Positions 32,820-44,462 are shown, numbered from the stretch's first letter. The stretch: 64,000 bases of DNA from Medicago truncatula (GCF_003473485.1 NC_053044.1:31872091-31936090); one strand, 5' to 3'. Translations and numbers: made by a program. The notes: generated by a model from the letters alone, not told the origin.

Positions 32820-34515
32820 ATGGCTGTTGAATACTATGACTTTGGACCTTACAAGATCCACCATAGCTCAGTGTTTCATACAACTGATCTTTCTTTTGCC
32901 TTTGTCAACCTGCGTCCTGCTGTGCCTGGTATCTTGCTCACCTCTCATCTTACTCCTCTAGTCTTCATGCTTTAATATCTTTTGTTAATCACCTTCTTAT
33001 CTTTTGCAGGTCATATCCTTTTTAATAGGACATCAATTGCTCCATTTTTATAAGTCTCTTTGACACTTTTAACATATATTATGAAAATTTAGTATAGTAA
33101 AAAACAATTAGTATAGTAAATGATTTGTATAGAAAAATTAGTAACAGATATATTTAGAAAAGAAATAAAATATATCCAGCAATTAAAAAAAAGGCTATAG
33201 AAATTCTTAAACCTTAAAATTAAGGTTGCAAATATGATTGTGAAGCTGAATTGGGTTGATTTAACAGTATAGCTACATGTTCTAATCTGTCCGAAGCGCG
33301 AAGTGAAGCGTGTTGCTGATCTTACTGATGATGAGAACATTGAGTTATGGCGCATAGCACATAAACTTGGTAGACAACTTGAGAGCTACCATAATGCATC
33401 ATCACTTAGACTTGCTATCCAAGTAAGACATTTGGAAAAGAATTTACCCCATGTGTTATATACTTTCTCTTTTAAATTGAATATAGTTATGTGAGCATAT
33501 ATAAGTATTTGCTTTTAATGTGATGACCAAATTTTCACCATAATCAAATCAATCTTTCTGAATTATAGGATGGACCCCAAGCTGGACAATCGGTTCCTCA
33601 TGTTCATATCCATATTCTTCCTTATTGGAAAAATGGTGATTTTGAAAACAATGATGAGGTATATTTGTTTTAATAATTTGGCTTTTCTCAATAAAAATAA
33701 TGTTTTAAGTCCTATAATAATTGTCGTGTTGATCATCATATAGATTAATAAAAGATGATAAATGAAGAATCGCGATTCTACTAAATCATTCTTATGAACT
33801 ATTAGGGTTCGTTTGATGGTCAGGATAAGATAGAGTCAAGATATGATATAAAGTTGAATAGATATATGATATGACAATGACATGATAAACATCAATCCTA
33901 TCATATGTTTGATGCGCACATGATAACAAATAAGATATCATTATAATTAAATGAAAAAATTGCTCTCATAATTAATTAAATATTGTAAAAATGACATGTT
34001 AGTAATTATAATAGAAAATGCATGCTATCATTATTTTAAAAATGACAATATTTTAAAAATGGCAATATATCAAGATAATAAATAAGGAATGATCTTCTAA
34101 TCCCATCAGGATAACTTCTAACCCAGTCTCAGGATAGAAATTACAAAGGAAAGTTGGGATAAGATAGAAAAATGGTTTATTTTATCATATCACTTTGGTG
34201 CATCAAACACAAGATTTAAGCAGGATATGATTAATGTATCATATCCTGTCTCCCTATCCTGACCATCAAACGGACCCTTGGTGTATTTTCCTTATCATAC
34301 AAGTAAATCGGAAAATAATAACTTAGAGCGATGCAAATAATGTTAATTAGAGATAGTATATAATTTGATGTTATTGTTTGTTTGTGAATGGTCAGATAAA
34401 TGAAAAGGAGAAGGAATTGAAACGGAAGGTAGTGGTTGACATAGAAAGGAAAGATAGGAGTCTTGAAGAAATGGCACAAGAGGCTAATGAGTATAGAAAA
34501 TTTGTCATTTCATAA
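32820..34515 (+). CDS. FHIT: FHIT, bis(5'-adenosyl)-triphosphatase (HIT family), tandem copy 2
   Basis: Paralogue of the gene at 29254. Coding exons 32820-32928, 33010-33012, 33277-33422, 33569-33658 and 34396-34515 join in frame to 155 residues. It shares the three-base exon GTC and the following AT-AC intron (33013-33276; starts atatccttttta, ends ttaacagtatagctac). The catalytic region [20 protein letters not shown] keeps the His triad, but an Arg or Lys often found after the Pro is Tyr-Trp here. The fourth exon ends nine bases earlier than in copy 1, so the IYDAMD region is reduced to IN. The last exon encodes [20 protein letters not shown] and a C-terminus ending FVIS. The final intron holds a Tourist-like MITE (33805-34277). 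The frame is open throughout, so it may be active, perhaps with altered substrate preference; that is inference. Confidence 0.87.
33013..33276 (+). other. Predicted U12-type AT-AC intron of FHIT copy 2
   Basis: The 5' end ATATCCTTTTT and the 3' end gatttaacagtatagctAC follow the U12 AT-AC pattern, with the branch A about 12 bases from the end. It lies at the same position and phase as in copy 1 but is 264 bases long instead of 646. Confidence 0.85.
33805..34277. mobile_element. Tourist-like MITE in the last intron of FHIT copy 2, 473 bp
   Basis: The left end gggttcgtttgatggtcagg is the inverted complement of the right end cctgaccatcaaacggaccc, with one mismatch. The flanks are tta (33802-33804) and ttg (34278-34280), close to the 3-bp TTA duplication of PIF/Harbinger elements. 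There is no transposase. It is absent from the equivalent intron of copy 1, so it arrived after the gene duplication. Confidence 0.75.
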
Positions 34516-34964
34516 TATTATTACTATATAAAGTGTGTTTGATACTCAGGTAAGTATCTTAATCCTTGAAAAATGAATTCTAGTTGAGTGGCTACATCAG
34601 AGATGAGAGTGTAGTTGTTGGGTATGTTCAAAAGCATGAAGTGATAGTTTCTTAGTTAATTGTATCTCAAGTAGTCAAGTGTCCTCATAATGGAAACTGA
34701 CTATAAAACAACCAGATTGACAATAAGCTCAGAGAAGAACTTGAATTTGAAAGAACCATGTTTGAGTATCCTAAATAAGGTTATGTTTAAAGTCATCTTA
34801 GGATGTAACTTGCCCCCAAGGAGACACAAATTAATTCAGGTTTAAATATAGTTTTAGTTCCTTAGTTTACTTTTTTTTTTGTATGTTTGATCTTAGATGG
34901 TTGATTTAACAATTGTACTAAAATGTCGTCAAATAATAATATTTAAAAAGTTCGTATTGTGTCT
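34516..34964. other. FHIT-2 3' UTR and intergenic sequence
   Basis: No gene was recognised. Confidence 0.35.
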
Positions 34965-35090
34965 AGAAGTCCTAACTCAACTGACAAATGTCGAAATTGC
35001 AAGGCCAGATGTCGTGATCCGGTTTGAACCCAGAACCTCACAGTTGCGTGTAAGTTTAACTTCAATAAATTACCACTTCATCTAAGACAA
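34965..35090 (+). mobile_element. SINE-like sequence
   Basis: Contains cctaactcaactgacaaatg, a weak A-box region, and ggtttgaaccc near 35022, a weak B box, in the order and spacing of legume SINEs. No clear target-site duplication was found. Confidence 0.4.
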
Positions 35091-35099
35091 AAAAAGAAA

Positions 35100-35580
35100 T
35101 CAGATTGAACAATTACTATTAGGTCAAGTCCTAAAAATTAAGATTAATAGTCATTCAAGACCTATATTGATTTATCAACATTCGTAAACACGTAAAAATC
35201 ATTAAGAATAAATAATAACTAATAAAACAAAACAATTCAATTGTATTCAAAGTTACTCAACTAAGTATATGGGTCAAGTAATTATAGAAAAAAAAATCCT
35301 CTACTTAACATAATAAACGAAAAATTACCTAGACATCGGAAAAAAAAACATAAATAATGTTGCTCCGCAATTTTCTTTTCCCTCTGCCGCCGTGTGGCTC
35401 CTCTCTTCTTATCCTCCAAAACTATGGTCTGTTTTACAGGGCTGGTCCAACACATATTAGGCTCAAGACGAAACCTAAAATGTGGCATTTTAATTTATTA
35501 CTAGTTTGTGAAAAAAAATTATTAATATCATTTTTTTACGAAAGTAATATTGTTATCTAAAATTTCACTTTTCAAACTTT
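35100..35580. other. Intergenic sequence, no gene seen
   Basis: Short open frames occur on both strands, none with family features. Possibly part of the retroelement remnant that becomes clear after 35580. Confidence 0.35.
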
Positions 35581-36037
35581 TTTTGGATGCACAACCATTC
35601 ATTAAATTATCGTAATCGGTTTCGTTTGAAACTCTTTTTCAATCGACAATAAAACAAATTCATGCAATCTTTGTTGACACATTGTTGATCTTAAATAAGA
35701 TATTCTTAACTTTAATTTTGAAAAACTTTTTTGTGTGGCATACCCTTGTGAAAAACATAAGAACAACATCGTTCCACAAGCAAGCCAACTTACACGACCG
35801 GTACGACCATGGTAGAATTTGTGTGGCATACCCTTGTGAAAAACATCGTTCCATAGAGAGCAAGACAATTTCATTACTAGCACTGACTCACTGGTGTGAA
35901 CATGTCCCTCGCGAACTTAAGCAAAAAAAACACTAGGGGTTTTCACCTCTAAGACTTCTAGCGAACGATACCCTCGACCTTACAAAGTCATCTTATCAGG
36001 AGCAACGGCTTGGGGGGGGGGGGGGGGGGGGGGGGGG
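35581..36037 (+). mobile_element. 3' end of a gypsy-like LTR retroelement, with a 26-base G tract as polypurine tract
   Basis: The sequence before the array has the look of a plant gypsy 3' untranslated region, ending caacggctt, then 26 consecutive G at 36012-36037, then ctactgttctgg. A gcttggggg...ctactgtt junction is the usual polypurine tract and LTR start of such elements; here the G run is greatly lengthened. A 28-base direct repeat (ttgtgtggcatacccttgtg...) lies at 35731 and 35819. No coding domain remains. Confidence 0.6.
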
Positions 36038-36041
36038 CTAC

Positions 36042-39000
36042 TGTTCTGGAGTGAGAAAATGCTCAAAGACCCATTTACATAGGCCCAATACAAACTATCC
36101 CAGAACCTGCATTTGATAAATTACTCGCAACACACCTCCTCCGGGGGGTGGGGGCTCGAAGCAAACAGTGACTCTTTCAAACGTTCAGTAACATCTCTCA
36201 TCATGGCTCCCGTAAAACTCGCTCGGCGGTTACGATTCTCTCAAATCTGTAATCTTTAAGCCACATGTGTGCCAGACAACGACACTGCAACACCCACTCT
36301 CTATATAAAGGGGACTCTTAGCAGTCCCCAAGGTTAGAATCTGCTTACTCTATAAATCCCCATTCTGACTCAAATCCTGACTTGAGCGTGTATGCATGTA
36401 CACCTCCTGCCATTCCAATCAACAACTGAGACTTCAACCACCGTATCAAATTGCATCGGTAGTCATCTTTTGATCGGGTACGATTAGAATGCAATTCGCC
36501 CCTTATTGTGTTTATTTCTCTCGCATTCAAATGCTCCATTATTTTATGATATTTTCTTCTGTTTTCATATCCTTCAAATATTTTGCATCACCTGAAATTA
36601 AATATTTTATCCGACTATATATAACAATAAAATGTTTATTTTCTAATGTTGGAAAATTACCTAATGGATTAACTAGTGGAATAACTTCTCTAATAAGGTT
36701 TAGAAATTTGGTTGTTACTACATGCCTTTTCATCAATCTAAACATGCATCATTACCAATCATGACTCTTCATGGTCTTTTTGAGATTTATTGATGAACTT
36801 GAAATCCAATATATATTGTAGATATAACCATGTTATCATGAAATGTTATGAAATAATGAAAAATTTGGTATAAAAAAATATGTATTTTTTATGATTGATA
36901 AGTTTTCATGTATTTTTTATGATTGATAAGTTTTCTGGAGTGAGAAAATGCTCAAAGACCCATTTACATAGGCCCAATACAAACTATCCCAGAACCTGCA
37001 TTTGATAAATTACTCGCAACACACCTCCTCCGGGGGGTGGGGGCTCGAAGCAAACAGTGACTCTTTCAAACGTTCAGTAACATCTCTCATCATGGCTCCC
37101 GTAAAACTCGCTCGGCGGTTACGATTCTCTCAAATCTGTAATCTTTAAGCCACATGTGTGCCAGACAACGACACTGCAACACCCACTCTCTATATAAAGG
37201 GGACTCTTAGCAGTCCCCAAGGTTAGAATCTGCTTACTCTATAAATCCCCATTCTGACTCAAATCCTGACTTGAGCGTGTATGCATGTACACCTCCTGCC
37301 ATTCCAATCAACAACTGAGACTTCAACCACCGTATCAAATTGCATCGGTAGTCATCTTTTGATCGGGTACGATTAGAATGCAATTCGCCCCTTATTGTGT
37401 TTATTTCTCTCGCATTCAAATGCTCCATTATTTTATGATATTTTCTTCTGTTTTCATATCCTTCAAATATTTTGCATCACCTGAAATTAAATATTTTATC
37501 CGACTATATATAACAATAAAATGTTTATTTTCTAATGTTGGAAAATTACCTAATGGATTAACTAGTGGAATAACTTCTCTAATAAGGTTTAGAAATTTGG
37601 TTGTTACTACATGCCTTTTCATCAATCTAAACATGCATCATTACCAATCATGACTCTTCATGGTCTTTTTGAGATTTATTGATGAACTTGAAATCCAATA
37701 TATATTGTAGATATAACCATGTTATCATGAAATGTTATGAAATAATGAAAAATTTGGTATAAAAAAATATGTATTTTTTATGATTGATAAGTTTTCATGT
37801 ATTTTTTATGATTGATAAGTTTTCTGGAGTGAGAAAATGCTCAAAGACCCATTTACATAGGCCCAATACAAACTATCCCAGAACCTGCATTTGATAAATT
37901 ACTCGCAACACACCTCCTCCGGGGGGTGGGGGCTCGAAGCAAACAGTGACTCTTTCAAACGTTCAGTAACATCTCTCATCATGGCTCCCGTAAAACTCGC
38001 TCGGCGGTTACGATTCCCTCAAATCTGTAATCTTTAAGCCACATGTGTGCCAGACAACGACACTGCAACACCCACTCTCTATATAAAGGGGACTCTTAGC
38101 AGTCCCCAAGGTTAGAATCTGCTTACTCTATAAATCCCCATTCTGACTCAAATCCTGACTTGAGCGTGTATGCATGTACACCTCCTGCCATTCCAATCAA
38201 CAACTGAGACTTCAACCACCGTATCAAATTGCATCGGTAGTCATCTTTTGATCGGGTACGATTAGAATGCAATTCGCCCCTTATTGTGTTTATTTCTCTC
38301 GCATTCAAATGCTCCATTATTTTATGATATTTTCTTCTGTTTTCATATCCTTCAAATATTTTGCATCACCTGAAATTAAATATTTTATCCGACTATATAT
38401 AACAATAAAATGTTTATTTTCTAATGTTGGAAAATTACCTAATGGATTAACTAGTGGAATAACTTCTCTAATAAGGTTTAGAAATTTGGTTGTTACTACA
38501 TGCCTTTTCATCAATCTAAACATGCATCATTACCAATCATGACTCTTCATGGTCTTTTTGAGATTTATTGATGAACTTGAAATCCAATATATATTGTAGA
38601 TATAACCATGTTATCATGAAATGTTATGAAATAATGAAAAATTTGGTATAAAAAAATATGTATTTTTTATGATTGATAAGTTTTCATGTATTTTTTATGA
38701 TTGATAAGTTTTCTGGAGTGAGAAAATGCTCAAAGACCCATTTACATAGGCCCAATACAAACTATCCCAGAACCTGCATTTGATAAATTACTCGCAACAC
38801 ACCTCCTCCGGGGGGTGGGGGCTCGAAGCAAACAGTGACTCTTTCAAACGTTCAGTAACATCTCTCATCATGGCTCCCGTAAAACTCGCTCGGCGGTTAC
38901 GATTCCCTCAAATCTGTAATCTTTAAGCCACATGTGTGCCAGACAACGACACTGCAACACCCACTCTCTATATAAAGGGGACTCTTAGCAGTCCCCAAGG

Positions 39001-41355
39001 TTAGAATCTGCTTACTCTATAAATCCCCATTCTGACTCAAATCCTGACTTGAGCGTGTATGCATGTACACCTCCTGCCATTCCAATCAACAACTGAGACT
39101 TCAACCACCGTATCAAATTGCATCGGTAGTCATCTTTTGATCGGGTACGATTAGAATGCAATTCGCCCCTTATTGTGTTTATTTCTCTCGCATTCAAATG
39201 CTCCATTATTTTATGATATTTTCTTCTGTTTTCATATCCTTCAAATATTTTGCATCACCTGAAATTAAATATTTTATCCGACTATATATAACAATAAAAT
39301 GTTTATTTTCTAATGTTGGAAAATTACCTAATGGATTAACTAGTGGAATAACTTCTCTAATAAGGTTTAGAAATTTGGTTGTTACTACATGCCTTTTCAT
39401 CAATCTAAACATGCATCATTACCAATCATGACTCTTCATGGTCTTTTTGAGATTTATTGATGAACTTGAAATCCAATATATATTGTAGATATAACCATGT
39501 TATCATGAAATGTTATGAAATAATGAAAAATTTGGTATAAAAAAATATGTATTTTTTATGATTGATAAGTTTTCATGTATTTTTTATGATTGATAAGTTT
39601 TCTGGAGTGAGAAAATGCTCAAAGACCCATTTACATAGGCTCAATACAAACTATCCCAGAACCTGCATTTGATAAATTACTCGCAACACACCTCCTCCGG
39701 GGGTGGGGGCTCGAAGCAAACAGTGACTCTTTCAAACGTTCAGTAACATCTCTCATCATGGCTCCCGTAAAACTCGCTCGGCGGTTACGATTCCCTCAAA
39801 TCTGTAATCTTTAAGCCACATGTGTGCCAGACAACGACACTGCAACACCCACTCTCTATATAAAGGGGACTCTTAGCAGTCCCCAAGGTTAGAATCTGCT
39901 TACTCTATAAATCCCCATTCTGACTCAAATCCTGACTTGAGCGTGTATGCATGTACACCTCCTGCCATTCCAATCAACAACTGAGACTTCAACCACCGTA
40001 TCAAATTGCATCGGTAGTCATCTTTTGATCGGGTACGATTAGAATGCAATTCGCCCCTTATTGTGTTTATTTCTCTCGCATTCAAATGCTCCATTATTTT
40101 ATGATATTTTCTTCTGTTTTCATATCCTTCAAATATTTTGCATCACCTGAAATTAAATATTTTATCCGACTATATATAACAATAAAATGTTTATTTTCTA
40201 ATGTTGGAAAATTACCTAATGGATTAACTAGTGGAATAACTTCTCTAATAAGGTTTAGAAATTTGGTTGTTACTACATGCCTTTTCATCAATCTAAACAT
40301 GCATCATTACCAATCATGACTCTTCATGGTCTTTTTGAGATTTATTGATGAACTTGAAATCCAATATATATTGTAGATATAACCATGTTATCATGAAATG
40401 TTATGAAATAATGAAAAATTTGGTATAAAAAAATATGTATTTTTTATGATTGATAAGTTTTCATGTATTTTTTATGATTGATAAGTTTTCTGGAGTGAGA
40501 AAATGCTCAAAGACCCATTTACATAGGCTCAATACAAACTATCCCAGAACCTGCATTTGATAAATTACTCGCAACACACCTCCTCCGGGGGGTGGGGGCT
40601 CGAAGCAAACAGTGACTCTTTTAAACGTTCAGTAACATCTCTCATTATGGCTCCCGTAAAACTCGCTCGGCGGTTACGATTCCCTCAAATCTGTAATCTT
40701 TAAGCCACATGTGTGCCAGACAACGACACTGCAACACCCACTCTCTATATAAAGGGGACTCTTAGCAGTCCCCAAGGTTAGAATCTGCTTACTCTATAAA
40801 TCCCCATTCTGACTCAAATCCTGACTTGAGCGTGTATGCATGTACACCTCCTGCCATTCCAATCAACAATTGAGACTTCAACCACCGTATCAAATTGCAT
40901 CGGTAGTCATCTTTTGATCGGGTACGATTAGAATGCAATTCGCCCCTTATTGTGTTTATTTCTCTCGCATTCAAATGCTCCATTATTTTATGATATTTTC
41001 TTCTGTTTTCATATCCTTCAAATATTTTGCATCACCTGAAATTAAATATTTTATCCGACTATATATAACAATAAAATGTTTATTTTCTAATGTTGGAAAA
41101 TTACCTAATGGATTAACTAGTGGAATAACTTCTCTAATAAGGTTTAGAAATTTGGTTGTTACTACATGCCTTTTCATCAATCTAAACATGCATCATTACC
41201 AATCATGACTCTTTATGGTCTTTTTGAGATTTATTGATGAACTTGAAATCCAATATATATTGTAGATATAACCATGTTATCATGAAATGTTATGAAATAA
41301 TGAAAAATTTGGTATAAAAAAATATGTATTTTTTATGATTGATAAGTTTTCATGT
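36042..41355 (+). repeat. Six-copy tandem array of an 889-bp unit derived from an LTR
   Basis: The block ctggagtgagaaaatgctca starts at 36046, 36935, 37824, 38713, 39602 and 40490, giving periods of 889 four times and then 888. The units differ by only a few substitutions. The last unit lacks the final 25 or so bases that the others carry as an extra copy of attttttatgattgataag, and runs into unique sequence at about 41356. Unit 1 begins exactly where an LTR should start after the polypurine tract. The first half of each unit has an LTR-like promoter (tatataaa at 36302 in unit 1) and the second half is AT-rich. The frames repeated in every unit are not genes. I infer that the array was amplified from one LTR plus its original flank. 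Confidence 0.93.
36302..36329 (+). promoter_or_regulatory. TATA box followed by a hairpin, repeated in every unit
   Basis: The sequence tatataaa is followed at once by ggggactcttagcagtcccc, a perfect 7-bp stem with a 6-base loop. It recurs in all six units with no change that I can see. As an LTR promoter it would start RNA polymerase II about at the end of the hairpin. Activity is not known. Confidence 0.5.
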
Positions 41356-41561
41356 GACCTCCTTAATATGTATGTTGAAGGGACAAACACAACACTTTAA
41401 TGTACTTAAGAGACAATTAATAATGGTTATAGTTTGAAAATGATTTTTGACAACTCCATATTTTCTAAAAAAACTATTTAAATGATGTAAGGAAAACATG
41501 AACTTTATAACTTATAAATTGATTAAAATCATATCTATTGGAAAAAAAAGAGGGGAAAAAT

Positions 41562-41844
41562 ATGGTTGAAATTGTTAAATTTATTTATGTTATGATTATA
41601 TTTTTTTCCCTATTTCTTGTTGTAACGAAGGTTGATGGTAAGCCATTTTTATCCTTTACAAATTTCCATAATTACTTTGTACGTACACAATATTTTATTA
41701 TATATATTATAATAACATTCTTTTATTCTCTTTTCCATTCCAGCGGTTTATTGGTGTTTTGATAATTCTGATTGTCCACAACATTTGTGCCATGAACTTA
41801 TTATACCAAGGTGTAAAATCGGTGTTTGTGTATGTCTTCCTTAA
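41562..41844 (+). CDS. Nodule-specific cysteine-rich (NCR) peptide
   Basis: NCR peptides are secreted into the symbiosome of root nodules, where they drive terminal differentiation of the rhizobia; the family is confined to IRLC legumes. Two exons, 41562-41637 and 41744-41844, with a GT-AG intron of 106 bases, join to 58 residues. Exon 1 is almost wholly signal peptide (VKFIYVMIIFFSLFLVVTKV), in the form shared by Medicago NCRs, and the intron falls just after it, as usual. The mature part has six cysteines spaced C-x5-C-x4-C-x7-C-x4-C-x1-C, which fits the six-Cys NCR class. Counting Lys, Arg, Asp and Glu, the mature part is about neutral to slightly acidic, so strong membrane-lytic activity is less likely than for cationic members. 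The tandem array ends only about 200 bases upstream of its ATG. Confidence 0.93.
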
Positions 41845-42588
41845 CTCAAGAATACACAAATGCCTTGCTATCTCATGTGCTATAATTTAGTTTTATTTTT
41901 GACACCGTTTGTTTTTCCTTTCTAAAGTTTATGAAACTCTTAGTTATGGCTTTGTACTATAATATGATGGTAATTGATTGAAATAAGACTGCAAGTAATA
42001 TTATCTAGATTATATTCTTCTCTCTTAATTACCGTCTGTCAAAATATCTTTAATGATTAAGTTGAAATATTGTTTTTATGTTACTTGTAAGCCTATAATT
42101 TATATCAATATTGTTACACTTGAGATTTTTCTCACACTGCAATTTATATTTGTTTTACCTCGTAATTTTTATGATAACCTTAGGTGTTCTGTTTTCTTTT
42201 AAAAGATATGGAAATTAGAACGTCACAAAAAAATTATAATAACCTACTGCAATGAATGTGAAAATCTCCTCTTAAACAAAATAAATGTGAAAATCTTAAT
42301 TTAGTTTTTATTTTGTCGGCCTTTTTTAATTTAACAGATTTGTTTAGAGGCATGTTATTTGAAAAATCATTTATGGAATAACTAACGGGACAACCAAAGA
42401 TAAACAAAGAAAAGTAGATATTGACACAAAAATCAAAGTAATTGAAAGAGAGAAAATAAAACCACAATGTGAACATAATAGATAAAGTTATCATAAAATG
42501 GTTGTTCAAATATCATTTCTCTTTATTTCTCTTTATTTATGAGTACAAGAACTATAGTTAATTTCTTGTCCATGATTCTAGAAACTAT
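41845..42588. other. NCR 3' flank and AT-rich intergenic sequence
   Basis: No gene was seen. The part at 42380-42510 resembles 12230-12320 (caaaaatcaaagtaat and neighbours), probably an old MITE family. Confidence 0.4.
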
Positions 42589-42590
42589 TA

Positions 42591-43033
42591 CTCCATCCGT
42601 TTCAAAATACATGTCCATTTTAGAGAAATTTTTTGTTTCAAAATACATGTCCATTTCATAGTTTAAGGATACATTTTGTCTATTTTACCCTTGTCTACCA
42701 ATTAATTGGATTCTAGATTTTCTCCACAATAATTATTTTCCACTAATAAATATTGACCCAATTTTAAGTAGATTTACTCATGCACTCTCCCAAGAAATTA
42801 TTTTCCCATGACTATTGCACTCTAATCCATCGTAACTAACCACTCCTAATTATTTTCCCATGAATTTAATTAATTTTGGTATTGGTATTGGGAGTAATTA
42901 TGAGATGGGGTAAATAAATGTAAAATGGAGGAAATCAAAGACAAGGGTATAATAGGAACTTTTGTGTCAAACTAGCTTGTCCTTGGTTACTGCAATTTCT
43001 CCAAAATGGACATGTATTTTGAAACGGAGGGAG
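42591..43033. mobile_element. Stowaway-like MITE, 443 bp
   Basis: It begins ctccatccgtttcaaaatac and ends with the inverted complement, gtattttgaaacggagggag, flanked by TA on both sides (42589-42590 and 43034-43035). The ctccctccg terminus with a TA target site is the mark of Tc1/mariner-derived Stowaway elements. An internal repeat of the first 35 or so bases follows near 42628. There is no transposase. Confidence 0.85.
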
Positions 43034-43035
43034 TA

Positions 43036-43495
43036 CATTAAAGCAAATGCATCTTTATGAAAAATCTCACGTCCCAACAATGACGGCATCCCACGTCTCC
43101 AATATTCATTTGCAACACACTCCTAGATATTTGTTAAAATTTTAAGCCTAACAAATTATGACCTAACTTGAAAGATAGTGGTGTTTGACCTAACTTGAAA
43201 TCATTCTTTATAAATCACTAGCAAAAGACATGTGCTTTCACACGGATCACATAACATTACGATAATTATATATAAAATAATTAGATCGTTAATATTGTCG
43301 AATGTTTATAGATATTACCTAAAAATTATGATTATTATTAATGTAATGTTTTTATTTCCTTATATATGCCAAAAACAAATTTTATGTACATATATGAGAA
43401 AGTCGATATGTTAAAATTTTGAAAATTTATGACTATTTTCAAAATCAAAGTTAATGCAGTGTTTCAATTAAATAACTTTTTATTTCATATGCAAA
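43036..43495. other. Intergenic sequence, no gene seen
   Basis: AT-rich, without recognisable features. Confidence 0.4.
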
Positions 43496-43499
43496 ACAC

Positions 43500-44462
43500 C
43501 GTTTAATGTTTGCATCGGTGGAAGAAGGTATGTCTTATCCGAGATGGTGGGGGTGCATAGGTGGGTGGGTGGTTTGACGAGAAAATTAGTCAAAAGTGGG
43601 TAATGGCTATGATTCTTTTTTCTGGATGGATATGTGGTTGGGGATGTTGCTTTTTCTGTTAGGTTTCAGCGTATTTTTTAGTTGTTTGAGACTAAGAGGT
43701 TGTCGGAGGCCGAGATGTTTCATTTAGGGTGGGGGGAGAATGGAGAGACATGGAATTGGTGGCGTAGGTTGTTGGCGTGGGAGGAGGAGATGTTGGAGGA
43801 GTGTAAGACTATTCTTCATGAAGGTGTCTCTGTTTGTTTGGTGACTACTTCGAAATAGATTGCCTACAAAGAACAATTTATGCAAGCGAGGAATTCTTCA
43901 TCAGGATGCTCAATTTTATGTCGTGGGTTGCGGCCAACAAAAGTCTGCAAAGCATCTTTTTTTACAACGTCCTTTGTTCGATTTCTTATGGAGCGATGTT
44001 TTGGTGTGGATTGGATTTATTACAGTTTCTCCCGAGAATGCAACAAATCATTTAGCTCAGTTTGGGAGTTTAGCTAGTATATCGAAATCAAAGAGATCTC
44101 TCCTCACATTGATTCGGTGCGCTACTGCATGGACCATTTGGAAGGAAAGGAATAACATAATTTTTCAAAACAAAGGCTCCTCTGTCTCAATGTTTTTTCT
44201 TTTTATAATGTTAAACTTCTTTCTTTTTGGTGGCTAAATGCAAATTCCAAAATCATGACTTTTGATTACCAAATAGGGTGGCTTAGCCCTTTGTTGTGTA
44301 TAGGAATAGGTTGATAGTCTCTTTCCTCTTATTTTTTTTTTTTTTTTTGGTTTATGGTGTTTTGTTACTTGTGATGTAACTTTTTGTGCTCTTTTCTGCT
44401 ACACTTTGTGTTGGGAAGAGTGCGCTTTGGCTTTAATATATTCTATTTTGACTTCTTAAAAA
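43500..44462 (+). mobile_element. 5'-truncated LINE (end of ORF2, zf-RVT domain, 3' UTR)
   Basis: The best-preserved of three LINE tails in the window. Early pieces (43669-43800: rewritten remnants of ETKRLSEAEM, GWGENGETWNWWRRLLAWEEE) lead into the zf-RVT region at 43860-44180: LPTKNNLCKRGI, then the CGQQKSAKHLFLQ segment where Cys ligands are partly lost, and ATAWTIWKERNNIIFQ. The reading frame shifts at least once. A short A-rich tail ends near 44466. Confidence 0.75.

Noticed and set aside
36345..41208. Three open frames (64, 91 and 68 codons) repeated in each of the six tandem units
   Set aside because: They overlap on both strands and are conserved only because the DNA units are nearly identical. 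No family features.
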